Below are positions 52,484-61,355 of a stretch of DNA of 64,000 nucleotides, piece by piece. The notes below the pieces were generated by a model. The model saw nothing but the letters and a program-made list of their open reading frames with translations. It made no database searches and was not told the origin of the DNA. The position numbers and the translations under genes are program-made. The DNA is from Methanothrix harundinacea. GTDB taxonomy: Archaea > Halobacteriota > Methanosarcinia > Methanotrichales > Methanotrichaceae. The stretch's first letter is position 1. The number at the start of each line of letters is the position of its first letter. Where the stretch lies: positions 79,031 through 143,030 of the forward strand of contig DAXT01000025.1 in assembly GCA_002506535.1 (NCBI GenBank), read 5' to 3'.

Positions 52484-53794
52484 GTGACAGTCTTCAGAGC
52501 TTATGACGTGCGAGGCGTCTACGGGACGGAGCTTACCGATGATATCGCCCGGAAGGTGGGTAAAGCTCTGGGGTCGTACCTCCCCGGTGGCCGGATCGCC
52601 CTAGGAAGGGATACGAGGGTGAGCGGCCCATTGGTGGAGAGGGCATTTTTGGAGGGGGTCTTGTCCACGGGCTGCTCCGTCGAGAGCTACGGAGTCCTGC
52701 CGATATCGATGATCGGCTTTGAGACCTGGAAAGGGGGGTACGACGCGGCAGCCTACATCTCCGCCTCCCACAACCCCCCCGAGTACAACGGCATCAGGTT
52801 CAGGACCGCCGAAGGGTACGGGATGCTCTACCACGAGACTGCGATGATGGACCTCTACAAAAGGGAGGACTTTCGAGAGGGCGAAGGCAAAATGACCGAC
52901 CGCTCCCCCGAAGACGTCATCCGGAGGTACGCCGACTACGTCGAAGGAAAGCTCTCCATCGAAGGGCCCCTCAGGATCGTCCTGGACATGGGCAACGGCT
53001 CAGCATGCGGGATGGCCAGCCTCTATACGAAGCTCGACTTCGACTGTCGGGAGATCAACGGCGACCCCGACGGCCTCTTCCCCGGCCGCGGTCCCGCCCC
53101 CACCGAGGAATCCCTCCGGGATGCGGCGAGGATGGTGGTGGAGACGGGGGCAGATTACGGCGTCGGCTTCGACCCCGACGCCGACCGGGGGCTCGTCATC
53201 GACGACCGGGGCCGGATCGTCCCCCCCGAGAAGGTGGCGGTGATCCTGGCAAAGGAGAGGTACCGACCCGGCGACAGGGTGGTGGCGGGCTTCGACTGCT
53301 CCATGATCCTGGAGCGGGAGCTCTTGCCTCTCGGGATCGAGGTGATCCGGGAGAGGGTCGGAGACGTCTTCATCGCCAACCGGGTCAAGAGAGAGGGGGC
53401 GGTCATCGGCGTCGAGAGGTCCGCCCACCTCTTCCTCCCGGAATTTCAGCTCTCCGACGACCCCTTCGCCATGTCCCTCGCCCTCGGCGAGGTGATATCT
53501 CGGGGGGAGAGGCTCTCGGACCTCTCGGACGCCATCCCCGACTACCCCTACGTCCAGAGGTCCGTCAGGATAGAGGGGTCGCCGGCCGATGTTATGAGAC
53601 GGCTCGAGATCGACCTTGCATCCCTTGAGCCCGACACCACCGACGGCTTCAAGATCACCGCCGAGGATTATACCGTCCTCATCAGGCCCTCAAACACCCA
53701 GCCCCTCATCAGGCTCTACGTCGAGACGGCGGGTGGCTCCGCCGATGAGCTCGTCGAAAGGTTCGAGAAGCTCATAAAAAGGGCGGCAAAATGA
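52484..53794 (+). CDS. glmM: phosphoglucosamine/phosphomannomutase, alpha-D-phosphohexomutase family
   Basis: 436 residues. The phosphoserine is S95 in ISASHNPPEYNG, the Mg loop is DPDADRG near 236, the sugar loop is GVERSAHLF near 317, and the C-terminal phosphate loop is RPSNTQPLIRLY. Archaeal members convert GlcN-6-P to GlcN-1-P or Man-6-P to Man-1-P. Because glmS and two GlmU-like genes occur in the window, GlmM activity is likely, but the PMM/PGM alternative is open. The GTG start has a correctly placed TATA. Confidence 0.85.
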   Translation: MTVFRAYDVRGVYGTELTDDIARKVGKALGSYLPGGRIALGRDTRVSGPLVERAFLEGVLSTGCSVESYGVLPISMIGFETWKGGYDAAAYISASHNPPEYNGIRFRTAEGYGMLYHETAMMDLYKREDFREGEGKMTDRSPEDVIRRYADYVEGKLSIEGPLRIVLDMGNGSACGMASLYTKLDFDCREINGDPDGLFPGRGPAPTEESLRDAARMVVETGADYGVGFDPDADRGLVIDDRGRIVPPEKVAVILAKERYRPGDRVVAGFDCSMILERELLPLGIEVIRERVGDVFIANRVKREGAVIGVERSAHLFLPEFQLSDDPFAMSLALGEVISRGERLSDLSDAIPDYPYVQRSVRIEGSPADVMRRLEIDLASLEPDTTDGFKITAEDYTVLIRPSNTQPLIRLYVETAGGSADELVERFEKLIKRAAK

Positions 53795-53887
53795 GGATGT
53801 GAGGAAAACCGGAATACGGACGAACCGTTGACGACCGACCACCGAAGACCGACCGCCATATCCAGGCCAGGACCGAGCTGATAGATA

Positions 53888-54805
53888 TTGACCACAAAAG
53901 ACGTCTGCATCCTGATCCCCACCTTAAACGAGGAGGACGCCATCGCTGGGGTGATCGGCGAGTTTCGGGAGATGGGCTTCTCCGACATCCTCGTCATCGA
54001 CGGCAATAGCCGCGACAGAACCCGCGAGCTGGCCAAGGGAGCCGGCGCCCGAGTCGTCGTCCAGAGCGGTCGCGGGAAGGGGCAGGCCCTGAAAGAGGCC
54101 TTCGACCTCATCGAGGCCGACTTCATAGTGATGATCGACGGGGACGGGACTTACCTTCCCGCAGAGGTATGCCTCCTCCTCGATCCCGTCTTCGCGGGGA
54201 AGGCCGACCACGTCATGGGAAACCGGTTCGCAAACCTCCAGGAGGGTGCCCTGACCCGCCTCAATTCCGCAGGGAACAGGCTGATCAACTTCTTCTTCCG
54301 GCTGATCTACGCCGTCCCCTTGAACGACATCCTCACCGGGTACCGGGCCTTCAGCCAGGAGGGGGTCCGCAGGCTCGACCTCACCATGGCGGGCTTTGAG
54401 ATCGAGACGGAGATGACCGTCGACAGCGTCAAGAAGGGTCTTGTCATCGCCGAGGTCCCCATAACTTATAGGGCGAGGACGACGGGAACGAAGACGAAAC
54501 TCAACCCCTTCATGGACGGAGCGAGGATCATCGCCACCATCTATCGGATGGCAAAGACCCACAACCCTCTCTTCTACTTCGGGCTTATGGGGTCGTTCTT
54601 CGGCACAGCGGGATTCATTCTGGGGATCTACGTCGCCAGCGAGTGGTTCGCCACCCGGACGGAGCATATACCCCTGACGATCCTGACCGCCCTTCTGATA
54701 ATCGTCGGGTTCCAGCTCTTCTTCTTGGGGATCCTCGGAGACGCAGTAGCCTCGATGCACCGGGAGGTCTTGCGGGAGATCTACAGGAACCGAAAGGAGA
54801 GATGA
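53888..54805 (+). CDS. membrane glycosyltransferase family 2 (AglJ-like)
   Basis: 305 residues. A GT-A domain (1-225) starts VCILIPTLNEEDAIAGVI, with the nucleotide-sugar motif MIDGDGTYLP near 80-90 and DILTGYRAFSQEG. Two transmembrane helices (about 235-255 and 268-290) anchor it. The pattern is that of AglJ/dolichyl-phosphate glycosyltransferases, which add the first sugar to the lipid carrier in S-layer N-glycosylation. The start is TTG 53888. It is next to the GlmM-like gene, in line with surface glycan assembly. Confidence 0.88.
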   Translation: MTTKDVCILIPTLNEEDAIAGVIGEFREMGFSDILVIDGNSRDRTRELAKGAGARVVVQSGRGKGQALKEAFDLIEADFIVMIDGDGTYLPAEVCLLLDPVFAGKADHVMGNRFANLQEGALTRLNSAGNRLINFFFRLIYAVPLNDILTGYRAFSQEGVRRLDLTMAGFEIETEMTVDSVKKGLVIAEVPITYRARTTGTKTKLNPFMDGARIIATIYRMAKTHNPLFYFGLMGSFFGTAGFILGIYVASEWFATRTEHIPLTILTALLIIVGFQLFFLGILGDAVASMHREVLREIYRNRKER

Positions 54806-54812
54806 GGGCTCA

Positions 54813-55694
54813 TCAGATCAGATCTCCCACCACGTCGTAGCTGAAGATCGGCCCGTCGGTGCAGACGTGGTAGCGTCCCATGGTGCAGTGCTCGCATTTT
54901 CCAACACCGCATTTCATGTGCCGCTCGAGGGAGATGTAGATCTCGGGCTCGATAAATCCCCGGCCCAGGAGGTCTTTGGCGACGGCCCGGATCATCATCG
55001 GCGGGCCGCAGAGGGCGGCAGCCCCGGGGCTTGGGTCGATCTCGGCTAGAAGGGAGGTCACGAGGCCGACGTTCCCCTTCCAGCTAGCGTCCATCATATC
55101 GACGGTGATCCCCACCTCGATCTTTGCCGCCTGCCAGCTCCCGTACTCGCTGGTGAAGTAGAGGTCCTGGGGGGTCCTCGCCCCGTAGACGACGGTGACC
55201 TCTTTGAACTTTTCGCGGTCGTCGGCTATGTAGTTGATGAGGGACCGCAGCGTCGCAAACCCCGACCCTCCCCCGGCGATGAGGACGTTTTTTCCCCTCA
55301 TGGAACCGACGGGAAAGCCGTTCCCGAAGGGCCCCCGGATCCCCAGGACGTCTCCGACCCGGGCCGCCATGATCCCCTGGGTGATCCTTCCCGCCTCCCG
55401 GACGCAGATCTGCAGCGGCTCCCGGGTGGGGGAGGAGGCGATGGATATGGGACACTCCCCCAGGCCGAAGACGGAGACCATCAGAAACTGGCCTGGAGAG
55501 TAGTTTACGGCGACCAGCTCGTCCTCCTCGTCCATCGGCCGGAGGGATAATAGGTAGGTGTTGGAGGACTCAACGTCGATGTCGACGACCTCGGCCTGGA
55601 TAGGCAGGTAGCTGCCCGGCTTCACCCCGGCGGCCCTGCCGGTCCGGGTGCCGCCTTCAGCAACGGTTCCCATCTTCGACCGATCCATCTTCAT
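54813..55694 (-). CDS. sulfhydrogenase gamma subunit-like FAD/NAD(P) and [2Fe-2S] electron-transfer protein
   Basis: 293 residues. An FAD-binding barrel (about 30-125, SPGQFLMVSVFGLGECPISI), a NAD(P) domain (GGGSGFATLRSL near 140 and ALCGPPMM near 225) and a terminal [2Fe-2S] site (C-x4-C-x2-C-x7-C in CGVGKCEHCTMGRYHVC) are complete. It is like the gamma subunit of Pyrococcus-type sulfhydrogenase (HydG). ATG 55694 overlaps the stop of the beta-like subunit by ATGA, with GGAGG upstream. The frame is open farther upstream inside that gene but is a shadow. Confidence 0.88.
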   Translation of the reverse strand: MKMDRSKMGTVAEGGTRTGRAAGVKPGSYLPIQAEVVDIDVESSNTYLLSLRPMDEEDELVAVNYSPGQFLMVSVFGLGECPISIASSPTREPLQICVREAGRITQGIMAARVGDVLGIRGPFGNGFPVGSMRGKNVLIAGGGSGFATLRSLINYIADDREKFKEVTVVYGARTPQDLYFTSEYGSWQAAKIEVGITVDMMDASWKGNVGLVTSLLAEIDPSPGAAALCGPPMMIRAVAKDLLGRGFIEPEIYISLERHMKCGVGKCEHCTMGRYHVCTDGPIFSYDVVGDLI

Positions 55695-56704
55695 TCTGCC
55701 GCCTCCTTGAACAAGGACCACCGATCTACTTCCCCCAGACAGACCCGGGTACACCTGCCGCAGCCGACGCAGCCGAAAAGCCCCGTCTTCTCCGGGATGT
55801 AGACGAACTTGTCGAGGTACCAGTGGCGGAGCCTCTCGCCGAGGGCCGCCCTGGGGTTGGCCCCGCCCGTCATCCGGGAGAAGCCGGAGAGGATGCAGGT
55901 GTCCCTGCACCTGAGCCTCTCCCCGTCGGGGACGCCCTGGTCGAGAACGCTGAAGCAGTGGCAGACGGGACAGACGAGGGAGCATCCGCCGCATGCAAGA
56001 CACCTCCGTCCCGCCTCCTCCCAGTCGACCCCGTCGATGGCCTCCCTGATTTTCTCGGGGTTCAGGGACGGACCTCTCGTTACGATCTCATCGCCGGCGA
56101 GGGCGAGGAGCCGCTCCTTCTCTTTTATATCTCCGGGGTCCGCCTCCTCGAAATGTCGGTGATGCGCCCTGAGGATATAGACCCCCGCGGAAGATCCCGG
56201 CTCCACCAGGTAGCCGCGGCCCAGATCCGTCAGGAGGATGTCGTACCCCCCCTCAGCTCCGGGGCCCGACCCCATCGATCTGCAGAAGCATCCTTCGCCG
56301 GGGGTTGTGCAGTTCAGGGCGACTATTATCGTAGACCTCCTCCTGCCGGCGTAAGGAATGTCGGGGAGGTCGGCGCCGAAGATCCCGTCGATCACCTTAA
56401 GCGCTCGAAGGTCGCAGGGCCTCATCCCGAAGATCAGCCTCGCCCTGGGGGGGTCCTCCGAGAAGGTGTAGCGGCCGCTGTACTGGACGTATCTGAAGAG
56501 GACCTCCTTTTGGGGCAGGAAGAACTCCATCGGGGATGTCAGGGGGTTTTTATCGTCCAGGGCGAGAGCCTCGCCCCTCCAGGTGGCGAAGGCCGCCTCT
56601 CCCTCGACCTGGACGGGAGCTACGACTTCCAGGGTCTCGGCCAGCTCCTCCAGAAGGGGGACGAGGTCCTCGCGGCGGAGGATGAAGGCGGAGGCGCAGG
56701 TCAT
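55691..56704 (-). CDS. sulfhydrogenase beta subunit-like [4Fe-4S] protein
   Basis: 337 residues. An N-terminal region with FGMRPCDLRALKVID and GCFCRSMGSGP cysteines, followed by two ferredoxin-like clusters: CLACGGCSLVCPVCHC near 236-251 and CVGCGRCTRVC near 312-322. It is like HydB of archaeal sulfhydrogenase or AsrA. It links the FdhA active-site subunit to the FAD/NAD(P) subunit, both coupled to it by ATGA overlap (upstream and downstream). Confidence 0.88.
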   Translation of the reverse strand: MTCASAFILRREDLVPLLEELAETLEVVAPVQVEGEAAFATWRGEALALDDKNPLTSPMEFFLPQKEVLFRYVQYSGRYTFSEDPPRARLIFGMRPCDLRALKVIDGIFGADLPDIPYAGRRRSTIIVALNCTTPGEGCFCRSMGSGPGAEGGYDILLTDLGRGYLVEPGSSAGVYILRAHHRHFEEADPGDIKEKERLLALAGDEIVTRGPSLNPEKIREAIDGVDWEEAGRRCLACGGCSLVCPVCHCFSVLDQGVPDGERLRCRDTCILSGFSRMTGGANPRAALGERLRHWYLDKFVYIPEKTGLFGCVGCGRCTRVCLGEVDRWSLFKEAAE

Positions 56705-58728
56705 GAGTCGGCCCTCCTGATCCTGACGGGGGTCCGTTTGAGGCAGGGGATCTTGGAGGTGGGATCGAGGGTCCGGGCCGTCAGCTGGTTCGCCGGAGCC
56801 TCAGCGAAGTGGAAGGGTATATAGACCGTCCCCATCGGGACCTCCTCCGTCAGGCGGGCCTCGATCTCGATGCCACCCCTTACGGACTCCACCACCACCA
56901 TCGTGCCGGATCTCACCCCAAGAGCCGCCGCGTCCGCGGGGTTGATATCGACGGCCGCCTTCGGCCGCTCCCGGTCGAGAAGGTGGGTCCTCCTCGTCAT
57001 CGTCCCGGTGTGGAAGTGAAAGAGGCTTCGGCCGGTCGTCAGGAGAAGGGGATAATCGAGATCCTCCGCAAGCTCCTGCTGCTCCACGGCGGAGAACCGC
57101 GCCCGACCGATGGGAAACGACCCCTGATGGAGGATCTCGGTTCCGGGATGATCTCGGGATGGGCAGGGCCAGGAGAGCCCCGATATCCCGAGCCGCTGAT
57201 AGCTTATACCGCCGTAGGATGGGGTTACCGATGATATCTCGGCCATCACCTCCTCCGGGGAGGCGTAATCAGCCTCGACCCCCAGCCGTCTCAGGAGGTC
57301 CGCCGCCACCTCCACCTCCGGCCTCGCCTCGCCCGGCGGCGAGACCGCCCGTCTCACCCTCTGGACCCGCCGTTCCGTCGATGTGAAGGTCCCGTCCTTC
57401 TCGGCGAAGGAGGCTACCGGAAGGACGACGTCGGCGAGGGCCGTCGTCTCGGTGGGGAAGATATCGGCTACGGTCAGAAACTCCAGAGACGAGAGGGCCC
57501 GCATCACCTGATCCCGGTCGGGGTAGCTGATCATGGGGTTCTCCCCGGAGATGTATATCCCCTTCAACCTTCCCTCCTCGGCCGCCTCCATCATCTCGAC
57601 GGCTGTGAGCCCCGGATCCGCCGGCAGGTCAGTCCCCCAGGCAGCCTCCATCCTCTCTCTGGCGGCCGGGTCCTCCACCTTCTGATATCCGGGATAGACG
57701 CTCGGAAGCGCCCCCATGTCGCAGGCCCCCTGGACGTTCTGGTGGCCCCGGAGGGGGTATATTCCCGTACCATCCCTTCCGACGTTCCCGGTAGCGAGGA
57801 CGAGGTTTGCGAGGGCGAGGACGTTGTCGGTCCCGCAGGAGTGCTGGGTCGTCCCCATGGCGTAGACGACCGCCGCCCTATCCGCCTCTCCAAAGGCGAC
57901 GGCCGCCTTCTTCAAATCTCCGGGCGGTATCCCCGTGATCCTCTCCACCGCCGCCGGAGTATATTGGACGACCAGATCCTTCAGGGCGGTGAACCCCTCG
58001 GTCCTCTCAATTATGAAATCCTCATCGACTAGCCCCATATCGATGATCAGGTTCAATATCCCGTTCGTCCAGGCGACGTCGGTTCCAAGGCGTGGGGCGA
58101 GATGTATATCGGCGAGCTGTGCCATCTGGGTCCTTCTGGGGTCTGCGACGATCAGGGTCGCCCCCCGGGACTGGGCCTCCAGGATATGCGCGGCGATCAG
58201 GGGATGCTGCTCTGTGGTATTGGAGCCGGTGACGAGGATGGCGTCAGCAGAGAGGAGGCTTCTTATCGGGTTTGTCATCGCCCCGCTTCCCAGAGCGAAG
58301 CCGAGGCCCGCCACCGATGGGGCGTGGCAGAGCCTTGCGACGTGGTCGACGTTGTTCGTCTTGAGGGCTACTCTCGCGAGCTTCGCCAGGAGGTAGTTCT
58401 CCTCGTTGGTCCCCTTCGCCGAAGTGAGGACCGCCAGGGCGTCGGGACCCGACTCCTCCATTATCTCTTTTAACCTTCTCGCCGTCAGGGAGAGGGCCTC
58501 ATCCCAGGATCCCCGGACCATCCGTCCCCCCTTCCTGACGAGGGGCGTCTTCAGCCGGTCGGGATGGTGGACGAAGTCGGCGGCCAGCCACCCCTTGACG
58601 CAGAGCCTCCCCCTGGAGACGGGGTGAGCAGGGGACGGGGAGGCTCCGACGATCCGGCCATCCTCGACGTGGAGGAAGAGGCCGCAGCCGCAGCCGCAGT
58701 AGACGCAGATGGTGGCGATCTTCTCCAA
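56701..58728 (-). CDS. fdhA: formate dehydrogenase alpha subunit, Mo/W-bis-MGD type
   Basis: 675 residues from TTG 58728. The N-terminal [4Fe-4S] cysteines are C8-x2-C11-x3-C15 and C43, then conserved K45. The metal ligand is C134 in RLCHAPSVAGL, where other FdhA have Cys or Sec; here it is Cys with no in-frame TGA. A C-terminal MopB domain (about 550-675) ends VPMGTVYIPFHFAEAPANQLTAR. GGGAGAG lies about 9 nt before the TTG; the frame extends 32 codons farther without homology. It reads as one unit with the two HydB/HydG-like subunits, so formate oxidation is probably coupled to NAD(P) or a flavin. Confidence 0.9.
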   Translation of the reverse strand: MEKIATICVYCGCGCGLFLHVEDGRIVGASPSPAHPVSRGRLCVKGWLAADFVHHPDRLKTPLVRKGGRMVRGSWDEALSLTARRLKEIMEESGPDALAVLTSAKGTNEENYLLAKLARVALKTNNVDHVARLCHAPSVAGLGFALGSGAMTNPIRSLLSADAILVTGSNTTEQHPLIAAHILEAQSRGATLIVADPRRTQMAQLADIHLAPRLGTDVAWTNGILNLIIDMGLVDEDFIIERTEGFTALKDLVVQYTPAAVERITGIPPGDLKKAAVAFGEADRAAVVYAMGTTQHSCGTDNVLALANLVLATGNVGRDGTGIYPLRGHQNVQGACDMGALPSVYPGYQKVEDPAARERMEAAWGTDLPADPGLTAVEMMEAAEEGRLKGIYISGENPMISYPDRDQVMRALSSLEFLTVADIFPTETTALADVVLPVASFAEKDGTFTSTERRVQRVRRAVSPPGEARPEVEVAADLLRRLGVEADYASPEEVMAEISSVTPSYGGISYQRLGISGLSWPCPSRDHPGTEILHQGSFPIGRARFSAVEQQELAEDLDYPLLLTTGRSLFHFHTGTMTRRTHLLDRERPKAAVDINPADAAALGVRSGTMVVVESVRGGIEIEARLTEEVPMGTVYIPFHFAEAPANQLTARTLDPTSKIPCLKRTPVRIRRADS

Positions 58729-58948
58729 AATGAATCTCTCCCGGGGATATTCGATCTTGGAGGAACTCGATCTTGGAGGTATTATCCCTTTGGGTAGCGG
58801 ATCGAGGAGCTCGAAGGCCGGCACCGCTAAAAAAAGAGAAATAGGCAGATGATTAAAATACCATCCGCATGACCACCGAAGAGACCTTCAACTCCCGGCG
58901 ACGATATCGAGAGGCTATAACATCAGATCCGGGGTGGAGGAAGCTATC

Positions 58949-60223
58949 ATGATGAAGAAAAGGTTTGGGCCGCTCCTCGCCGTCCTCGTCCTCCTCCTCG
59001 CCCCGGAGGGCGCCCTATCCGACGACCTCGTCACCTTGCGCCTCGACGACGGAACCGCCGAGAACGGGTTTAGGATGGGGGGCGGCCTCGGCCACGCCGT
59101 CCTCTTCGAGGCCCCCTCCGGGGACTGGACGCTATCCGCCGTTGCAGTCTACGGAAAGCTGGAGCCGAATAGAACTTCAGAGATCTTCGTTCTGGAGATC
59201 TGGGACGAGACTCTCAACGCCTTAACGAAGGTGACGGATAGGGCCGACTCCTACTTCGGCGATGAGTTCGGCTGGGCCCTGGTGGACGTCCCCGACGTCC
59301 GGATCTGCGGCCCCTTCCTCGTCTCCATCTACGAGTTCGGAGGTGTTTACATAGGAACCGACATCGGATCCGCTACCGGCAGGTCGTTCATCACGGCAAG
59401 AAACCCCAACCGTATCCTGGCATGGGACCTGGAACCGTATCAGCAGAACGAGACGGAGTGGATGATCAGGGCCGTCGGGTCCTCTCCCGCCCCGGAGGTG
59501 GTGAGCGTGAGGATCCTTAGCGAGGGCGCAAGCCAGAGTAGCCCCGCATCGGTAGAGGTAGAGCTTTCGGACGCCGACGGAAATCTCAAGAGGGCGACCC
59601 TCTTCATCGCCGAGAACGAAAACCGAGAGGTGGTCTGGTCGGCGGAGGAGGAGATCGAAGGGTCCGAGGCGACGGTCCGGTTCTCCTGGCCGGGAACGCT
59701 CTTCAGGGTATCGGGACCTGACGGCAGCGTCTCCCCCGTCCTGACGGCGGAGGTGGCCGGAGTATCGGAGGAGTTGCGGCCCCTTCTCGATCGGTCCGCC
59801 CCCTGCGTCCTCCTCCTCAACTTCGGGGAGTCTCGAGCAGCCGCCTACGCCTACTTCGGAGAGGACGGAAGGCTTAACGCCCTCATCGATGTGGCGGGAG
59901 ATGTCCACTACGTCTCCCGGGACGTTCTGAACGCCACAGCCCCGCAGGCCGATTATATGGCGTTTCTAACAAAGAACATAACCGCCTCCAAGGGGGAGAC
60001 TGCCGTCGCATTTTACAGAATGGATGCACCACCAGATTCATCGATCCTATCGACCGGCTATCACGAGCCTATCGTCCTCACCAGGTCCCCCCTCTTCAAC
60101 TACAGGGTTCTTCTCGAAGAGGTGGAGGCGAAGGCCGGCGACTACGTCCTGATACTGCTGGTGGAAGATGAAGCCTACAACACCGTCTGGTTAGCAGGCT
60201 CGGCGACGGTGAGGAGGCTCTGA
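58949..60223 (+). CDS. secreted protein of unknown function
   Basis: 424 residues. Residues 1-23 form a signal peptide (MMKKRFGPLLAVLVLLLAPEGAL). The mature part has a beta-rich N-terminal half (about 25-190, LRLDDGTAENGFRMGGGLGH, AVAVYGKLEPN) and an Ig-like segment (about 195-275). No transmembrane tail is visible. GGAGG at 58936-58940 is 8 nt before ATG 58949, which is preferred to GTG 58934. Unique among neighbours; possibly a cell-surface adhesion protein. Confidence 0.78.
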   Translation: MMKKRFGPLLAVLVLLLAPEGALSDDLVTLRLDDGTAENGFRMGGGLGHAVLFEAPSGDWTLSAVAVYGKLEPNRTSEIFVLEIWDETLNALTKVTDRADSYFGDEFGWALVDVPDVRICGPFLVSIYEFGGVYIGTDIGSATGRSFITARNPNRILAWDLEPYQQNETEWMIRAVGSSPAPEVVSVRILSEGASQSSPASVEVELSDADGNLKRATLFIAENENREVVWSAEEEIEGSEATVRFSWPGTLFRVSGPDGSVSPVLTAEVAGVSEELRPLLDRSAPCVLLLNFGESRAAAYAYFGEDGRLNALIDVAGDVHYVSRDVLNATAPQADYMAFLTKNITASKGETAVAFYRMDAPPDSSILSTGYHEPIVLTRSPLFNYRVLLEEVEAKAGDYVLILLVEDEAYNTVWLAGSATVRRL

Positions 60224-60247
60224 TACCTTCCGGGTTGCGGATCGAGA

Positions 60248-60312
60248 GTAAATTAATATACATTATATTATTCGATAGCTAAGCCTCCATCATGCAGAAA
60301 GGTTTAATTATG
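60248..60312 (+). promoter_or_regulatory. AT-rich promoter region of the first Gly/Ser-rich surface gene
   Basis: Contains TTAATATACATTATATTATT and, about 50 nt before the proposed start, GGTTTAATTATG. Either could be the TATA box. The stretch is much more A/T-rich than the genes on both sides. Confidence 0.4.
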
Positions 60313-60362
60313 TACATGGTGACAGATTCCTTTCAAGACTAATTTGATGGAGGGAGATCGCA

Positions 60363-61331
60363 CTGTCCAGATCAAGCCTGTTAATGGCGGCGGTAATCTG
60401 CATCCTGATTCTTCAGGGAGCAAGTGCCATAAACATCCATTTTTCGGCGAGCAGCGGCGGCCAGACCGTCGGGGTCGTCGACTCTTACGACATCGACGAG
60501 AGCGTCGGGGTCAGCGGAAAGGCTTCGGCGAGCTTCGAGAGCGGCCTCAGCATAGACGAGAGTAGCAGCCTCTGGGGCTCGGGGAGCGCGAATATCAACC
60601 AGGAGTTTTATGGGAGCGGAGGAGGTGCAGACTACACCTTATACCGCGCCCTCAACACCCTGGAAGCATCGAAGATCGCAGGCTCGGGAAGCTCCTCCCT
60701 GACCCCGGCGGCGGGGGAGGCGTCGAGCTACCTCTCCACGACCGGAAGCTTGGAGACGACCTCCAAACTATGGGGCGCTCAGGGCGGTGACGTCGCCGGC
60801 GTCAGATCCTATGCCTTCCTCGCCGAGATCTCAACGTCCCAGTCCGTCGCCACGGGCGGAAGCGTCGCTGCCTCTCAGAAGGTCGACGCCCACGGGGTTC
60901 ACGCGGTGGCTTACGGTGAAGGGATGGACTCCGAGGGAAGCTACGTCTTGATCTACGCCTCGGTCTCTGATGGAACCCTTGATGCTTCCCAGGAGGTCAA
61001 AGCTGGAAACAGCGCCACAGGTCGCCAGTCGACGGTGGTCGAGGGAGACTCCGCCTACGCCTTCTGCGAGGCGTACAACCCCCACGAGAATTACTACGCC
61101 TACGTAGATAACTGGATCGATGGGAACGCTTACTTGGAGTTCTTTGGTGAGGCCACCGTGGACGGCGACGAGGCCCGGGCCCATCAGCGATCCTACGCCG
61201 AGGGCGACTTCATCTGGCCCTGGGCACGATCGACATACAAATTAGAGGAGAGGATTTGGGCTGGTGCCTACTCTTCCGAGTCCTGGGCTTGGACCAATGA
61301 GAATACCCATGATGCAGTTATAGATCCATGA
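60363..61331 (+). CDS. Gly/Ser-rich secreted surface protein with proposed CTG start
   Basis: 322 residues if begun at CTG 60363. The conventional ATG 60384 gives a start inside the hydrophobic core of the signal peptide. CTG gives (M)SRSSLLMAAVICILILQG then ASA, a normal signal peptide, and lies 8 nt after GGAGGG (60349-60354). The mature protein has Ala/Gly/Ser-rich repeats of beta strands such as GSLETTSKLWGAQGGDVAGV, and a Tyr/Trp-rich C-terminus. It is homologous by eye to the gene at 62841 in its signal region and first 30 residues (IHFSASSGGQTVGVVDSY against MHFTASDGGGRSVSIWDHY). Probably cell-surface; function unknown. Confidence 0.68.
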   Translation: MSRSSLLMAAVICILILQGASAINIHFSASSGGQTVGVVDSYDIDESVGVSGKASASFESGLSIDESSSLWGSGSANINQEFYGSGGGADYTLYRALNTLEASKIAGSGSSSLTPAAGEASSYLSTTGSLETTSKLWGAQGGDVAGVRSYAFLAEISTSQSVATGGSVAASQKVDAHGVHAVAYGEGMDSEGSYVLIYASVSDGTLDASQEVKAGNSATGRQSTVVEGDSAYAFCEAYNPHENYYAYVDNWIDGNAYLEFFGEATVDGDEARAHQRSYAEGDFIWPWARSTYKLEERIWAGAYSSESWAWTNENTHDAVIDP

Positions 61332-61342
61332 TGCAGTTATAG
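61307..61342. repeat. 19-bp tandem duplication at the end of the surface-protein gene
   Basis: CCATGATGCAGTTATAG occurs at 61307 and again at 61326, 19 bp apart, straddling the stop codon at 61329-61331. A slipped-strand duplication of the gene end is the simplest explanation. Confidence 0.8.
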
Positions 61343-61355
61343 TGGAGCTTTGAAT

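Noticed and set aside
55695..56003. N-terminal extension of the HydG-like subunit
   Set aside because: Lies inside the HydB-like gene in another frame; the ATGA overlap and GGAGG at 55694 set the start.
58317..58340. Selenocysteine at the FdhA active site
   Set aside because: The ligand codon is for Cys (C134, RLCHAPSV); no in-frame TGA.
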